Positions 36,238 through 44,968 of a stretch of DNA of 56,459 nucleotides are shown here, piece after piece (the stretch's first letter is position 1; each line of letters starts with the position of its first letter). This stretch comes from an uncultured Bacteroides sp. (lineage in GTDB: Bacteria > Bacteroidota > Bacteroidia > Bacteroidales > Bacteroidaceae): positions 1 through 56,459 of the forward strand of contig CASFQC010000010.1 in assembly GCA_949296415.1 (NCBI GenBank). Direction: 5' to 3'. A program made the position numbers and the translations under genes. The notes under the pieces are model-generated. The model had not been told where the DNA came from. It did no database searches and saw only the letters and a list, made by a program, of their open reading frames with translations.

Positions 36238-38067
36238 TCAGATCAGCCTCACCGCCCCTTTGTCGGCCGAGCTGACCAGCGAGGCGTAAGCCTTCAAAGC
36301 TTTGGACACTTCGCGCTGCCTTCCGAGCGGACGCATGGGGCGCGCGGCCAGCTCTTCGTCCGTCAGCCTCACATTTATGGTGCGGGCAGGGATGTCTATC
36401 TCTATAATGTCTCCGTCCTGAATCTTTCCGATGTTCCCGCCGGCTGCGGCTTCGGGCGACACATGGCCTATGCTGAGTCCCGACGTGCCGCCGCTGAAGC
36501 GTCCGTCCGTGACCAGCGCGCAGGCTTTGCCCAGATGCCTTGACTTGAGGTACGACGTAGGATAAAGCATCTCCTGCATGCCCGGTCCTCCCTTGGGGCC
36601 TTCATGGGTAATGACCACCACATCTCCGCTCTTCACTGTACCGTCCAGTATGCCGGTGCAAGCGGCTTCCTGCGAGTCGAACACCTTGGCCGGACCGGCA
36701 AAGCGCCATATGCTTTCGTCCACTCCCGCCGTCTTCACCACACATCCGTCTTGGGCTATGTTGCCCTTCAGCACGGCCAGTCCCCCGTCTTTGGTATAGG
36801 CATGGGCCAGGTCGCGTATGCATCCGGCGGAGCGGTCGGTGTCAAGCGTGTCGTACAAGGCATCCTGCGAGGCGAACTCCAGATTGAACTTCCTGCCCGG
36901 AGCGCTGTGGTAACGGGCCAGGTCTTCGGCCTTTGCCTGTCCTCCGGTTATGCTGTAGCGTGCGATGGCTTCCTTCAGCGTCAGCCCATCCACCCGGTTC
37001 ACCGAGGTATCCACCAACCCTCCCTTGGCCAGCTCGTCCAGTATGGCTATGATGCCTCCGGCACGGTTCACATCTTCTATATGGTAGCGTTGGGTGTTCG
37101 GCGCCACCTTGCACAGGCAGGGTGTCTTGCGCGAAAGCATGTCTATATCGTCCATGCTGAAGTCTGCCCCGGCCTCATGGGCTATGGCCAGCAGATGGAG
37201 CACGGTGTTCGAGGAGCCTCCCATGGCGATGTCCAGTGTCATGGCGTTGAGGAAAGCCTGCCTCGTGGCAATGTTTCGCGGCAGTACGGAGCAGTCGCCC
37301 TCTTCATAATAGCGGCGTGCGTTCTCCACCACCAGCCTTGCCGCGTCCTTGAACAGCTGCCTCCGGTTGGCATGTGTGGCCACTATGGTGCCGTTTCCGG
37401 GCAAGGCCATGCCTATGGCCTCGCAAAGGCAGTTCATGGAGTTGGCGGTAAACATGCCCGAACAACATCCGCACGTAGGGCAGGCGTGCTGTTCTATGCC
37501 GGCCACATCCTCGTCGGACACGGTTGTGTCGGCCGACTTGACCATGGCGTCTATCAGGTCAAGACGCTGCCCTTGCCACTCTCCGGCCTCCATCGGACCA
37601 CCCGACACGAATACGGTGGGGATGTTCAGCCTCATGGCCGCCATGAGCATGCCCGGCGTTATCTTGTCGCAATTGCTTATGCAGACCATGGCATCGGCCT
37701 TATGGGCATTCACCATATACTCCACGCTGTCCGCTATGATGTCGCGCGAAGGCAGGGAATAGAGCATGCCGTCGTGTCCCATGGCTATGCCGTCGTCAAT
37801 GGCTATGGTGTTGAACTCGGCCGCAAAACAGCCCAGCTTTTCTATCTCTTTCTTTACCATCTGCCCCACCTGGTGCAAGTGTACATGTCCGGGCACAAAC
37901 TGTGTGAACGAATTGACTATGGCCACTATAGGCTTGCCCTCCTGTCCGGGAGTCATGCCGTTGGCCCTCCATAAGGCGCGCGCGCCGGCCATGCGGCGGC
38001 CTTGTGTGCTTACCGCGCTCCGCAAAGGAAATCCTTTACCTTCCATATCTTTCTGTTTTTCTTTCAT
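36238..38067 (-). CDS. ilvD: Dihydroxy-acid dehydratase
   Basis: The 609-residue enzyme dehydrates dihydroxyisovalerate and dihydroxymethylvalerate to the 2-oxo acids. Cluster-binding cysteines are visible in [11 protein letters not shown] and [17 protein letters not shown]. The C-terminal KGGPGMQEM and [16 protein letters not shown] motifs are intact. The ATG at 38067 lies 11 bases beyond the attenuator U-run; a second in-frame ATG seven codons later (MEGKGFPLR) is also reasonable. It is the first structural gene of the leftward ilv operon. Confidence 0.96.
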   Translation of the reverse strand: MKEKQKDMEGKGFPLRSAVSTQGRRMAGARALWRANGMTPGQEGKPIVAIVNSFTQFVPGHVHLHQVGQMVKKEIEKLGCFAAEFNTIAIDDGIAMGHDGMLYSLPSRDIIADSVEYMVNAHKADAMVCISNCDKITPGMLMAAMRLNIPTVFVSGGPMEAGEWQGQRLDLIDAMVKSADTTVSDEDVAGIEQHACPTCGCCSGMFTANSMNCLCEAIGMALPGNGTIVATHANRRQLFKDAARLVVENARRYYEEGDCSVLPRNIATRQAFLNAMTLDIAMGGSSNTVLHLLAIAHEAGADFSMDDIDMLSRKTPCLCKVAPNTQRYHIEDVNRAGGIIAILDELAKGGLVDTSVNRVDGLTLKEAIARYSITGGQAKAEDLARYHSAPGRKFNLEFASQDALYDTLDTDRSAGCIRDLAHAYTKDGGLAVLKGNIAQDGCVVKTAGVDESIWRFAGPAKVFDSQEAACTGILDGTVKSGDVVVITHEGPKGGPGMQEMLYPTSYLKSRHLGKACALVTDGRFSGGTSGLSIGHVSPEAAAGGNIGKIQDGDIIEIDIPARTINVRLTDEELAARPMRPLGRQREVSKALKAYASLVSSADKGAVRLI

Positions 38068-38077
38068 TGCCTATAAC

Positions 38078-38111
38078 AAAAAAGCCTTTCGCACACAGGG
38101 TGAAAAAGGCT
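38078..38111 (-). terminator. ilv attenuator terminator hairpin
   Basis: On the minus strand AGCCTTT pairs with AAAGGCT and CAC with GTG, followed by TTTTTTG. This terminator lies between the leader peptide and ilvD. Its ascending arm is complementary (7 bp plus 4 bp across a 3-nt bulge) to 38151-38161 at the end of the leader ORF, which can act as antiterminator. Confidence 0.85.
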
Positions 38112-38131
38112 TCGCTAAAATCTTCGCACAA

Positions 38132-38251
38132 CTACACACATCCGCATGCGGCCTTTTCCCTTGCCCCGAAACCCGTAACCGACAGGCTGATGACCCACAG
38201 GACAAACAAGCTAATGACTGTGACGCTATGCAGATGTATGGTTTTAATCAT
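38132..38251 (-). CDS. ilv operon leader peptide
   Basis: A 39-codon ORF reads MIKTIHLHSVTVISLFVLW and continues VISLSV. Thirteen of its first 25 residues are Ile, Leu or Val, exactly the amino acids made by the operon. It starts about 30 bases after the predicted transcript start. Its last codons contain the antiterminator strand, and a strong terminator lies between it and ilvD. Stalling of the ribosome at scarce Ile, Val or Leu would favour read-through. The ORF is open further upstream, but that part crosses the promoter. Confidence 0.88.
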   Translation of the reverse strand: MIKTIHLHSVTVISLFVLWVISLSVTGFGAREKAACGCV

Positions 38252-38286
38252 ATGTCTGATTGTTGTTCTTTCTGTTGGATGATGCC

Positions 38287-38317
38287 GCAAAGGTAAGCCA
38301 TTTTTTATTACCGACAA
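38287..38317 (-). promoter_or_regulatory. ilv operon promoter
   Basis: On the minus strand TTTG (38317-38314), 19 bases and TACCTTTG (38294-38287) match the Bacteroides -33/-7 consensus exactly, with the same spacing as the leu promoter. The start point should be near 38280. Confidence 0.87.
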
Positions 38318-38554
38318 ACAAAATGAAGAAAAAAGTAGGAAATTGATAAGAAAATGACAGAAAAACAATAGGATACACTATCAGATGTTAGAACACGGAT
38401 AGTTTACCCCGGTCACAAGAAGTGTTCCGAAGCGTTTCCCATATGGCCAACAGATTGCATAGGAGACCATTTCCCAAACACACGGCTGTTTCATTTAACC
38501 GCCTATTCCTAATATATTAAGGTGGCGGAAAGCAGGCTAAAAGACTCCGGTCCG

Positions 38555-38664
38555 GTGCATACCCATACACAGCCCGGTGCGGAACCGTCCACTGCTTGCT
38601 GTGAGTCCGTCCACAGGAAGCTGCGGACCCATTGGCAGAAGGCTGTGAATCCGTCCACAAGAAA
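38555..38664. repeat. 22-bp tandem array upstream of the ilv operon
   Basis: Five 22-bp units start at 38555, 38577, 38599, 38621 and 38643. Units 2, 3 and 5 share CCGTCCAC, and units 3 and 5 read CTGTGA(G/A)TCCGTCCACA. Several have short dyads such as CTGTG/CACAG. Apart from this array and promoters, I see nothing else in the 38295-38850 gap. Confidence 0.7.
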
Positions 38665-38820
38665 CAACTGATATACAACACGTTGTCCAACATAAGGTAC
38701 TATTCCCCATAAATGAGCTTTATAACGGAAGAAATTCTATTTGTCTTCTACAGGCAGAAGGAAAAATTTAAATGAAAGCCGTGAACTTGGTAATATATGT
38801 ATATTTGTTGTAAAAAAGCC

Positions 38821-38828
38821 TAACTTTG
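38821..38828 (+). promoter_or_regulatory. -7 box of the BACON/LRR lipoprotein pair
   Basis: TAACTTTG matches the -7 consensus, 22 bases before the BACON lipoprotein start. Confidence 0.6.
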
Positions 38829-38850
38829 TGCCCTTGTAAGAATTCAATCC

Positions 38851-39303
38851 ATGACACATTTTTCGAAGAACAAACTCATAAGGAAATGGGCTTGCATCTG
38901 TACGTTGGCCTGGTGTGCCGCATGCAGTGAAAGCTCGGAACATGAACCTATGCCGCAACCCGAAGCCGATAGAATAACAATTGAGACAGATGCACTCTAT
39001 TTTACCTCTGAAGGCGGTGAACAACAATTGATGTTCTCCACCAACCATTCCTGGCAGATTTCATGGAATGACCAAGGATATGAATGGTGCACAACCCATC
39101 AGACCGTAGGTTCACAAGGAAATGTAACCCTAAGCATAAGTGTAGCCACAAACCCGAGGCCGGAAAGCCGTGCCACCACCTTGATTCTGACAGCAGGAAC
39201 AGCAAGAGAAGAAGTCGCGGTAAGACAGGAAGCGCAAGCCGGCTCTCCGGTCAACGCAGACGAAAACGAAGAATACACCGATGAAGAGCTGGACTGGGAC
39301 TAA
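38851..39303 (+). CDS. Small BACON-domain lipoprotein
   Basis: The 150-residue protein has a lipoprotein signal (AWCAAC) and one BACON-type beta-sandwich (about 40-128). The domain shows DALYFTSEGGEQQLMFSTNHSW at its start, in which the GG and W positions are typical, and ends TLILTAGTAREEVAVRQEA. BACON domains are thought to bind carbohydrate or mucin, or to act as spacers. The C-terminal 20 residues are very acidic (ENEEYTDEELDWD). The large LRR lipoprotein gene follows after 71 bases, so the two are probably co-expressed at the envelope. Confidence 0.8.
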   Translation: MTHFSKNKLIRKWACICTLAWCAACSESSEHEPMPQPEADRITIETDALYFTSEGGEQQLMFSTNHSWQISWNDQGYEWCTTHQTVGSQGNVTLSISVATNPRPESRATTLILTAGTAREEVAVRQEAQAGSPVNADENEEYTDEELDWD

Positions 39304-39374
39304 TGCCCTAACGTCGGCAAATGAGTCTTCCACTAATTTTTCCATCATCTCACACTTGATACGCCAAAACCCAT

Positions 39375-42300
39375 ATGAACATTTTTTCCCATTTTAAATA
39401 TCTGTGCTACACGCCGCTATGTGTCGCGTTGCTGGCAGGATGTGCCAAGGATGAAAACATCAACGGCATGAAGGACATGGAAGGTAACGCCATCCTACAG
39501 GCCGACATTGAAGGAAAGACGGACACCCGTACATTGGTAGACAATGACAATCGCGTGCTATGGGCAGAGAACGACCGTATCGGTGTATTTGGCAACCAGA
39601 ACACGCAAAACGCGGAATTTGCACTGGTCACACCCGCAGGCAACGCATCGGCCACTTTCAAAGGCCGCCTGGCTAAAGATGAAGAGGCTCTCTTTGCCTA
39701 TTACCCATATCATCAAGAGGCCATGCTCAGCGGCCAGACCGCCACATTGCTATTCCCTTCAACATACACTTACGACGGAAGCAGTCAAGCGCCCATGATA
39801 GCCTGCCGAGACGGTAACAGCGGAAACTTCACCTTCCGCCATACCTGCGGATTGCTGCGCATTACGCTGTACGACATTCCTCAAGGGGCAGCAAGCTTCG
39901 TAATCACCTCAGAAGGCGAGGAAGCGCCCGCACTGGCCGGCAAAGCCATAGTGGAAGACATTGCCCTGTCCCAGCCCGTGGCACAGATTGAAAGTGAAGA
40001 AAGCAGGCAGGTGACTTATGAACTGCCGGACAAGACGGACAGCAGCATGGAAACGCTCACCTTCTACATTCCCTTACCTGTAGGTGCTTACCCCCGTTTG
40101 TCGGTAAGCCTGCTCCGGCAAGACGGAACGGCATTCTTCACCAAAACCCTTTCTGACGTGGAAGCACGCCGGACCGTGCTGTTCAATCTCCCGGTGGTCA
40201 ATGCCTCGACCGGCGGGTGCTACACGCTGGCAAGCAATGCCCACGACATTTCAATGGAAGATGTCTCACAAATCACCGTAGAACAATCGGAGGACGGAAT
40301 CACCACCCTGCGCTATGCAGCCGACATGCTTCCCCCGCAAGCAGGAGACATACTGATACAAGGAGGAGGCGAAGACCCTTCGCTTCTCTTTGAAGAAGGT
40401 TTCTTAGGCAAAGTGCAGCAAGTGACTGCAAACAAAGACGGTTCCCATCTGATAACGACAGAACCTGCCGCACTGACGGACGCCTTCACGGACTTGGAAA
40501 TCAACCCATCCCTTGACCTTGTGCCCCAATTGCCTTCCACACGCGGTATCAGCATCTCCACGGAAAAGGATGAAGACGGATTCCGCCTCTTCACCATCGG
40601 TCTGGACGGCATTGCCGCCGCCGACGGACATCTGAAACTGGAAGGCGAACTGACCGCAGGATTGCGCTTCATACCCAGCATCAGCTTGAAAGAGGGAAAA
40701 ATAGCCCATGCCGCATTTACATTGGAAGGGAAAATACTGGCCGGATACCATGTGACCGCCACGGGTAACATCGTAGCCGCAGACACCATCCCCATCGGAG
40801 GCCCCATTCCCTTGGGCAGTTACCCCATACTCAACACTCCCCTCTGCATCACGCCCGCACTGCAATTCTACCTCTACGTAAACGCTTCGGGCCAAGCCAC
40901 CCTGACGCTGGGACTGAGCTACCAAAAACAATTTGTAGGCGCCATCGTACACCGCACTGACGGCCAATGGGTATCGGGAACACGCTTCGTGGAAAACGGC
41001 GAGAAGGAAGGACGACTCGTCGACATGGAACGGATAGAACTGCACGGCGAACTGTCCGAAGGAATCGGCATGACCCTGGCGTGCAAGATAAACAACACTT
41101 CCCTCGTGTCGGCAGAAATAGAAACCGGCATGGGATGCAGGCAGACAGGCGACTTCGCCATAAACGGAAACGGCTCTGAAGGGTTCTACCAATCATACCA
41201 AGACGCCTACATAGACAACCAGATAGAAGCCAGCATAGGCGGCCGCATACAAGGCAAACTCTTCGGGTGGGACTATAACTGGAGACCAATAGAAACCGCC
41301 ACGGCAGCACTGGCCTCACAACGTCTCCGCCTGTTCCCCGAAATGGAAGAGCCAGAAGCCACCCCCGGAAACAAAGGCGACGACATCAACATAAGCACCA
41401 ACGTGGCAGGCATGACCCTTGCACAAAACACCACCGTGGAAATGCACCTGTACGACGAAGAAGAGAACCTGATTCAACAATCCGAACCGTTGGCTTGCGG
41501 AAACACGGCCGATGACTCGCCTTCCACCGTTTGGGAAACCACGTTCAACGGCCTGGAACCGGGCACATACCGCGTCGTGCCGGTCATAAAAACGCCATTG
41601 GTGAGCAATGAAGAAGGAGCAATGCAGCCGGTGTACGCCGAACCACTGTCCAAGACCGTGGAACTGGGCGACGACCGCGCGGTGCTGGTGGCCTTATATG
41701 AATCGGCCGGAGGAGAAAACTGGCAAAACAACGAAAACTGGTGTACGGACAAACCGCTGAATGAGTGGGGAGGAGTATGGACAGACAGTCTTGGCAGAGT
41801 GAATGTGTTAGAGATCCGTTCACGCTACGACCGTGTGGCTGAAGGCAAGGCCGACTTAAGCAAACTGACCAGACTGAAATCCTTATATATGTCAGGATTG
41901 AAACTTACAGAATTGAACCTGTCCGGCTGCACAGACCTGTGGCACTTATATTTAAGCTCCATACAACAACTGGGCACGCTGAATATGGACGGTTGCCCCA
42001 GCCTACAAGATTTCTCTATACAGCAAATGGATTTCCCCGACACAGATTTATCCCAATGCCCCAATCTGCGTACCTTCTACGTCAGCTATGTGAACAGCCC
42101 GAAAGCCATTGACCTTTCCGGATGCCCGAACCTGGAAAAATACACTGAACAACAATGCTCATTCGACACAAAAGACGATTTCAGCAAAAACACCAAACTG
42201 AAAGAAGTACACATATTAAGATCGATTACCCAACCGAGCTATAAAATGGATTTTTCCAATCATCCTTCCCTGCAAAGCCTCTACTTCAATGGAGAATATA

Positions 42301-44126
42301 CTACAGGAGAAGAACCGGCATCCACAATCACCGTAGATGTGACAGACTGCAAAAGCCTGCAAACCTGTCACCTCAGCAGCAACAACGACATTATCACCCC
42401 CGTTTTCACAGGATGTACCAGTCTGGAGACTATTTCCATTGACCACACAAACCCGACATCATTGGACTTTTCCGACTGCATCCATCTGAAAACATTATCC
42501 TGTTTTGACAACAACACACTGACCTCACTGGACTTGTCAGCAAACACGGAATTACAGATGTTACAGTGCCAGAACAACGCACTGACCTCATTGAACTTAT
42601 CAAACTGCACCGCACTGCAAACACTACACTGCTATAACAATTCACTGACAACACTGGACTTTTCAAGCTGCAACGCACTGCAAACACTTGATTGCAGTAA
42701 GAACCAGCTGACCTCGCTGGACCTGTCAAGCTGCACCGCACTGCAAACACTCGGTTGCGGCTACAACCAGCTGACGGGCGAACTCAATCTGTCCGGACTG
42801 GAGCATCTGGAAACGTTAGGATATACTTTCGACCACATCACCTCCATAAACATTTCCGGATGCAAAAAGCTGACCAGAACAATCCCTGTCTCAGAGTTCT
42901 GCACTTCGGTAAACGCTGCCGGATGCGAAAGCCTGACCGGACTTTCTGCACAAAACGCCAAAGCACTGACCCGCCTGGACTTGACAGGATGCTATGGTCT
43001 GAAAGAACTTAGGATAATCAATGGGCTTTCCTTCACCTCTTCTCTGAACACAAGTGATTGCAAGGCCTTAGTCACATTGACGTGCACCGCTACCCCAATA
43101 GGCTCTTTAGACATTTCGAACAACAGCGAACTACAATACTTAAATTGCGACAATTGCCAGCTGGAATCTGTGAACTTAACGAACAATCCGAAATTGAAGG
43201 AACTATACATGAGGCATAACAACCTCACAGCCTTGGACTTGTCTAACCATGCGGAACTGGAACTGCTCAGCGCAGGCGATAACAAGATTTCCGCACTTGA
43301 CCTGTCAAAATGCACCAAGCTGAAATATTTCAACGCGGATAAAAATCCGCTTACAAGACTGGACATATCCAACACGCAACTCACCACTATTTCTCCCCAG
43401 ATAAACTGTGACATGGAATACATACGGATAGAAAATTGCCCACAACTTACAACTTTTTACATGCCTTACTCCGCAAGAGAAGACTTAAGCAGCACCCTAC
43501 AACACTTAGATATTTTCAACTGCCCTAACATATCTGAGGTAATAGCACTATACACTAAAGAAGTCAGTATCAGCCACTGCGAAGCGTTAAAAACCATCAA
43601 CTGTACCAATGGCTTCGCTAATCAAACCACACTCAATCCTTTGGAAAAAATCTCCATAAAAGACTGCGACAACGTAACAGGTCTGAACGTCAGCCGCTGC
43701 ATGAATCTGAAAGACATAGACGTGTCCCAACTGGGAAAATTGGAATGGCTATATTGCTATGAGACACAAATAGCCTCCCTGAGCGTATCCCATAGCCCGA
43801 ACCTGAAAAGGCTATTTTGCTATGACACGCAAATATCTTCCCTGGACCTGTCTCAGAACCCGAATCTGGAAAGACTGCACTGCTCTAACACACGAATCAC
43901 TTCCTTGGACGTGTCAGCCTGCCCTAAGCTATACTTTGGCAGAATATATAACGAAAATATTCTTGTTTGTGGTGGCGAACCGCTGAAGTCCTTACATTTA
44001 TACCAGAGGCCTTCAGGATTTTACGGACTCATCACCTGGGGAGAACACGACTCTGACAAATACCCGGAGCCTGAACACGCCGGCGGCATGCAGTATCCTG
44101 TGCTGAGCTGGGAAACGGAAGAATGA
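39375..44126 (+). CDS. Large lipoprotein, fimbrillin-like N-terminus plus leucine-rich repeats
   Basis: The 1583-residue protein has a lipobox (LLAGC, Cys23) followed by AKDEN, compatible with surface export. Residues about 30-290 resemble the fimbrillin/Mfa-like N-terminal domain (FPSTYTYDG, FRHTCGLLRITLYDIP). Residues about 290-650 form a beta-rich region I cannot assign. Near 768 a typical cap for bacterial LRR surface proteins appears (ALYESAGGENWQNNENW). Leucine-rich repeats of roughly 21-24 residues run from about 815 to 1540 with the pattern LTSLDLSxCTALQTLxC. The best block (42.5-42.8 kb) is also a 63-bp DNA repeat. The LRR part is more AT-rich than neighbouring genes. A role in adhesion is inferred from the architecture only. 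Confidence 0.85.
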   Translation: MNIFSHFKYLCYTPLCVALLAGCAKDENINGMKDMEGNAILQADIEGKTDTRTLVDNDNRVLWAENDRIGVFGNQNTQNAEFALVTPAGNASATFKGRLAKDEEALFAYYPYHQEAMLSGQTATLLFPSTYTYDGSSQAPMIACRDGNSGNFTFRHTCGLLRITLYDIPQGAASFVITSEGEEAPALAGKAIVEDIALSQPVAQIESEESRQVTYELPDKTDSSMETLTFYIPLPVGAYPRLSVSLLRQDGTAFFTKTLSDVEARRTVLFNLPVVNASTGGCYTLASNAHDISMEDVSQITVEQSEDGITTLRYAADMLPPQAGDILIQGGGEDPSLLFEEGFLGKVQQVTANKDGSHLITTEPAALTDAFTDLEINPSLDLVPQLPSTRGISISTEKDEDGFRLFTIGLDGIAAADGHLKLEGELTAGLRFIPSISLKEGKIAHAAFTLEGKILAGYHVTATGNIVAADTIPIGGPIPLGSYPILNTPLCITPALQFYLYVNASGQATLTLGLSYQKQFVGAIVHRTDGQWVSGTRFVENGEKEGRLVDMERIELHGELSEGIGMTLACKINNTSLVSAEIETGMGCRQTGDFAINGNGSEGFYQSYQDAYIDNQIEASIGGRIQGKLFGWDYNWRPIETATAALASQRLRLFPEMEEPEATPGNKGDDINISTNVAGMTLAQNTTVEMHLYDEEENLIQQSEPLACGNTADDSPSTVWETTFNGLEPGTYRVVPVIKTPLVSNEEGAMQPVYAEPLSKTVELGDDRAVLVALYESAGGENWQNNENWCTDKPLNEWGGVWTDSLGRVNVLEIRSRYDRVAEGKADLSKLTRLKSLYMSGLKLTELNLSGCTDLWHLYLSSIQQLGTLNMDGCPSLQDFSIQQMDFPDTDLSQCPNLRTFYVSYVNSPKAIDLSGCPNLEKYTEQQCSFDTKDDFSKNTKLKEVHILRSITQPSYKMDFSNHPSLQSLYFNGEYTTGEEPASTITVDVTDCKSLQTCHLSSNNDIITPVFTGCTSLETISIDHTNPTSLDFSDCIHLKTLSCFDNNTLTSLDLSANTELQMLQCQNNALTSLNLSNCTALQTLHCYNNSLTTLDFSSCNALQTLDCSKNQLTSLDLSSCTALQTLGCGYNQLTGELNLSGLEHLETLGYTFDHITSINISGCKKLTRTIPVSEFCTSVNAAGCESLTGLSAQNAKALTRLDLTGCYGLKELRIINGLSFTSSLNTSDCKALVTLTCTATPIGSLDISNNSELQYLNCDNCQLESVNLTNNPKLKELYMRHNNLTALDLSNHAELELLSAGDNKISALDLSKCTKLKYFNADKNPLTRLDISNTQLTTISPQINCDMEYIRIENCPQLTTFYMPYSAREDLSSTLQHLDIFNCPNISEVIALYTKEVSISHCEALKTINCTNGFANQTTLNPLEKISIKDCDNVTGLNVSRCMNLKDIDVSQLGKLEWLYCYETQIASLSVSHSPNLKRLFCYDTQISSLDLSQNPNLERLHCSNTRITSLDVSACPKLYFGRIYNENILVCGGEPLKSLHLYQRPSGFYGLITWGEHDSDKYPEPEHAGGMQYPVLSWETEE
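42508..42780 (+). repeat. 63-bp in-frame tandem repeats within the LRR gene
   Basis: At least four consecutive units of 63 bp encode 21-residue repeats of the form LTSLDLSxxTxLQxLxCxxN. The phrase GCACTGCAAACACT recurs, so these units arose by recent duplication and are likely to vary in number between strains. Confidence 0.75.
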
Positions 44127-44219
44127 ACATCCTCCGCAAAGCCTGCACCACAAGCATTTCCGCAAGAAGTTTTTCACGCCTTTTTCCGCCCGGCACACGG
44201 TTTATCGGTGGCTTTTCGC

Positions 44220-44227
44220 TATCTTTG
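44220..44227 (+). promoter_or_regulatory. -7 box of slyD
   Basis: TATCTTTG followed by C matches the -7 consensus, 69 bases before the slyD start. Confidence 0.6.
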
Positions 44228-44295
44228 CCGACCATAAGCAAACGGCTCCGACAGCCGCCTGCCGGAACAGATACCACATATTATATAATATAAAA

Positions 44296-44868
44296 ATGGA
44301 AAAGACAGAAAACAAGTACATCACCGTGGCCTACAAGCTCTATACCATAGAAGACGGCGAAAAAGACTTCACCGAAGAGGCCACCACCGAGCACCCCTTC
44401 CAGTTCATATCCGGACTGGGCATGACGCTTGACGCTTTCGAAAGCCAGATAGCCGGTCTGAACGAAGGCGACAAGTTCGACTTCACCCTAAGCCCTGCCG
44501 AAGCTTACGGCGACTACGACGAAGAGCATGTGATAGACCTCCCCAAGGAGATTTTCCTCATAGACGGAAAATTCGACAGCGAGCACATCGTGGAAGGAGC
44601 CGTCATTCCGCTGATGACCAGCGACGGACACCGCGTGAACGGCAGCGTGGTAGAGGTTAAGGACAAGGTGGTGGTAATGGACATGAACCATCCGCTGGCC
44701 GGATGCGCCCTGAACTTTGTGGGCCAGGTAGTGACCAACCGTCCGGCCACCAATCAGGAACTGGCCGATGCCGCACGCATGATGAGCGGAGGATGCGGCG
44801 GATGCGGCGGATGTGGGGGCGACAACGACTGCGACTGCGAGAGCGGATGCGGAGGATGCTGCCACTAA
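44296..44868 (+). CDS. slyD: FKBP-type peptidyl-prolyl isomerase, SlyD type
   Basis: The 190-residue cytoplasmic protein has the FKBP fold with an inserted chaperone flap (about 70-130). It shows the conserved DFTLSPAEAYGDYDEEHVIDLPKEIF in parts and MDMNHPLAGCALNF. The C-terminal tail is rich in Gly, Cys and Asp and ends in GGCCH, the metal-binding tail typical of SlyD. There it delivers nickel or folds metalloproteins. It assists proline-limited folding. The gene is monocistronic with a bidirectional terminator after it. Confidence 0.9.
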   Translation: MEKTENKYITVAYKLYTIEDGEKDFTEEATTEHPFQFISGLGMTLDAFESQIAGLNEGDKFDFTLSPAEAYGDYDEEHVIDLPKEIFLIDGKFDSEHIVEGAVIPLMTSDGHRVNGSVVEVKDKVVVMDMNHPLAGCALNFVGQVVTNRPATNQELADAARMMSGGCGGCGGCGGDNDCDCESGCGGCCH

Positions 44869-44893
44869 GCTAAAGCCACACCACACACAATAG

Positions 44894-44948
44894 AGAAGGG
44901 TCAGACCGGTGTTTTCCCACAGGATGGGAACCGGGGTCTGACCCTTCT
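44894..44948. terminator. Bidirectional terminator between slyD and the desulfidase-like gene
   Basis: AGAAGGGTCAGACC pairs with GGTCTGACCCTTCT, with an inner TTCCCA/TGGGAA stem. TTCTTT follows on the plus strand and a short U-run on the minus. Confidence 0.85.
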
Positions 44949-44968
44949 TTCTTTGCCGGATGCAACGG

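Noticed and set aside
36604-37974. 456-codon plus-strand ORF
   Set aside because: It is the antisense of ilvD and is rich in His, Gly and Val, as such shadows usually are.
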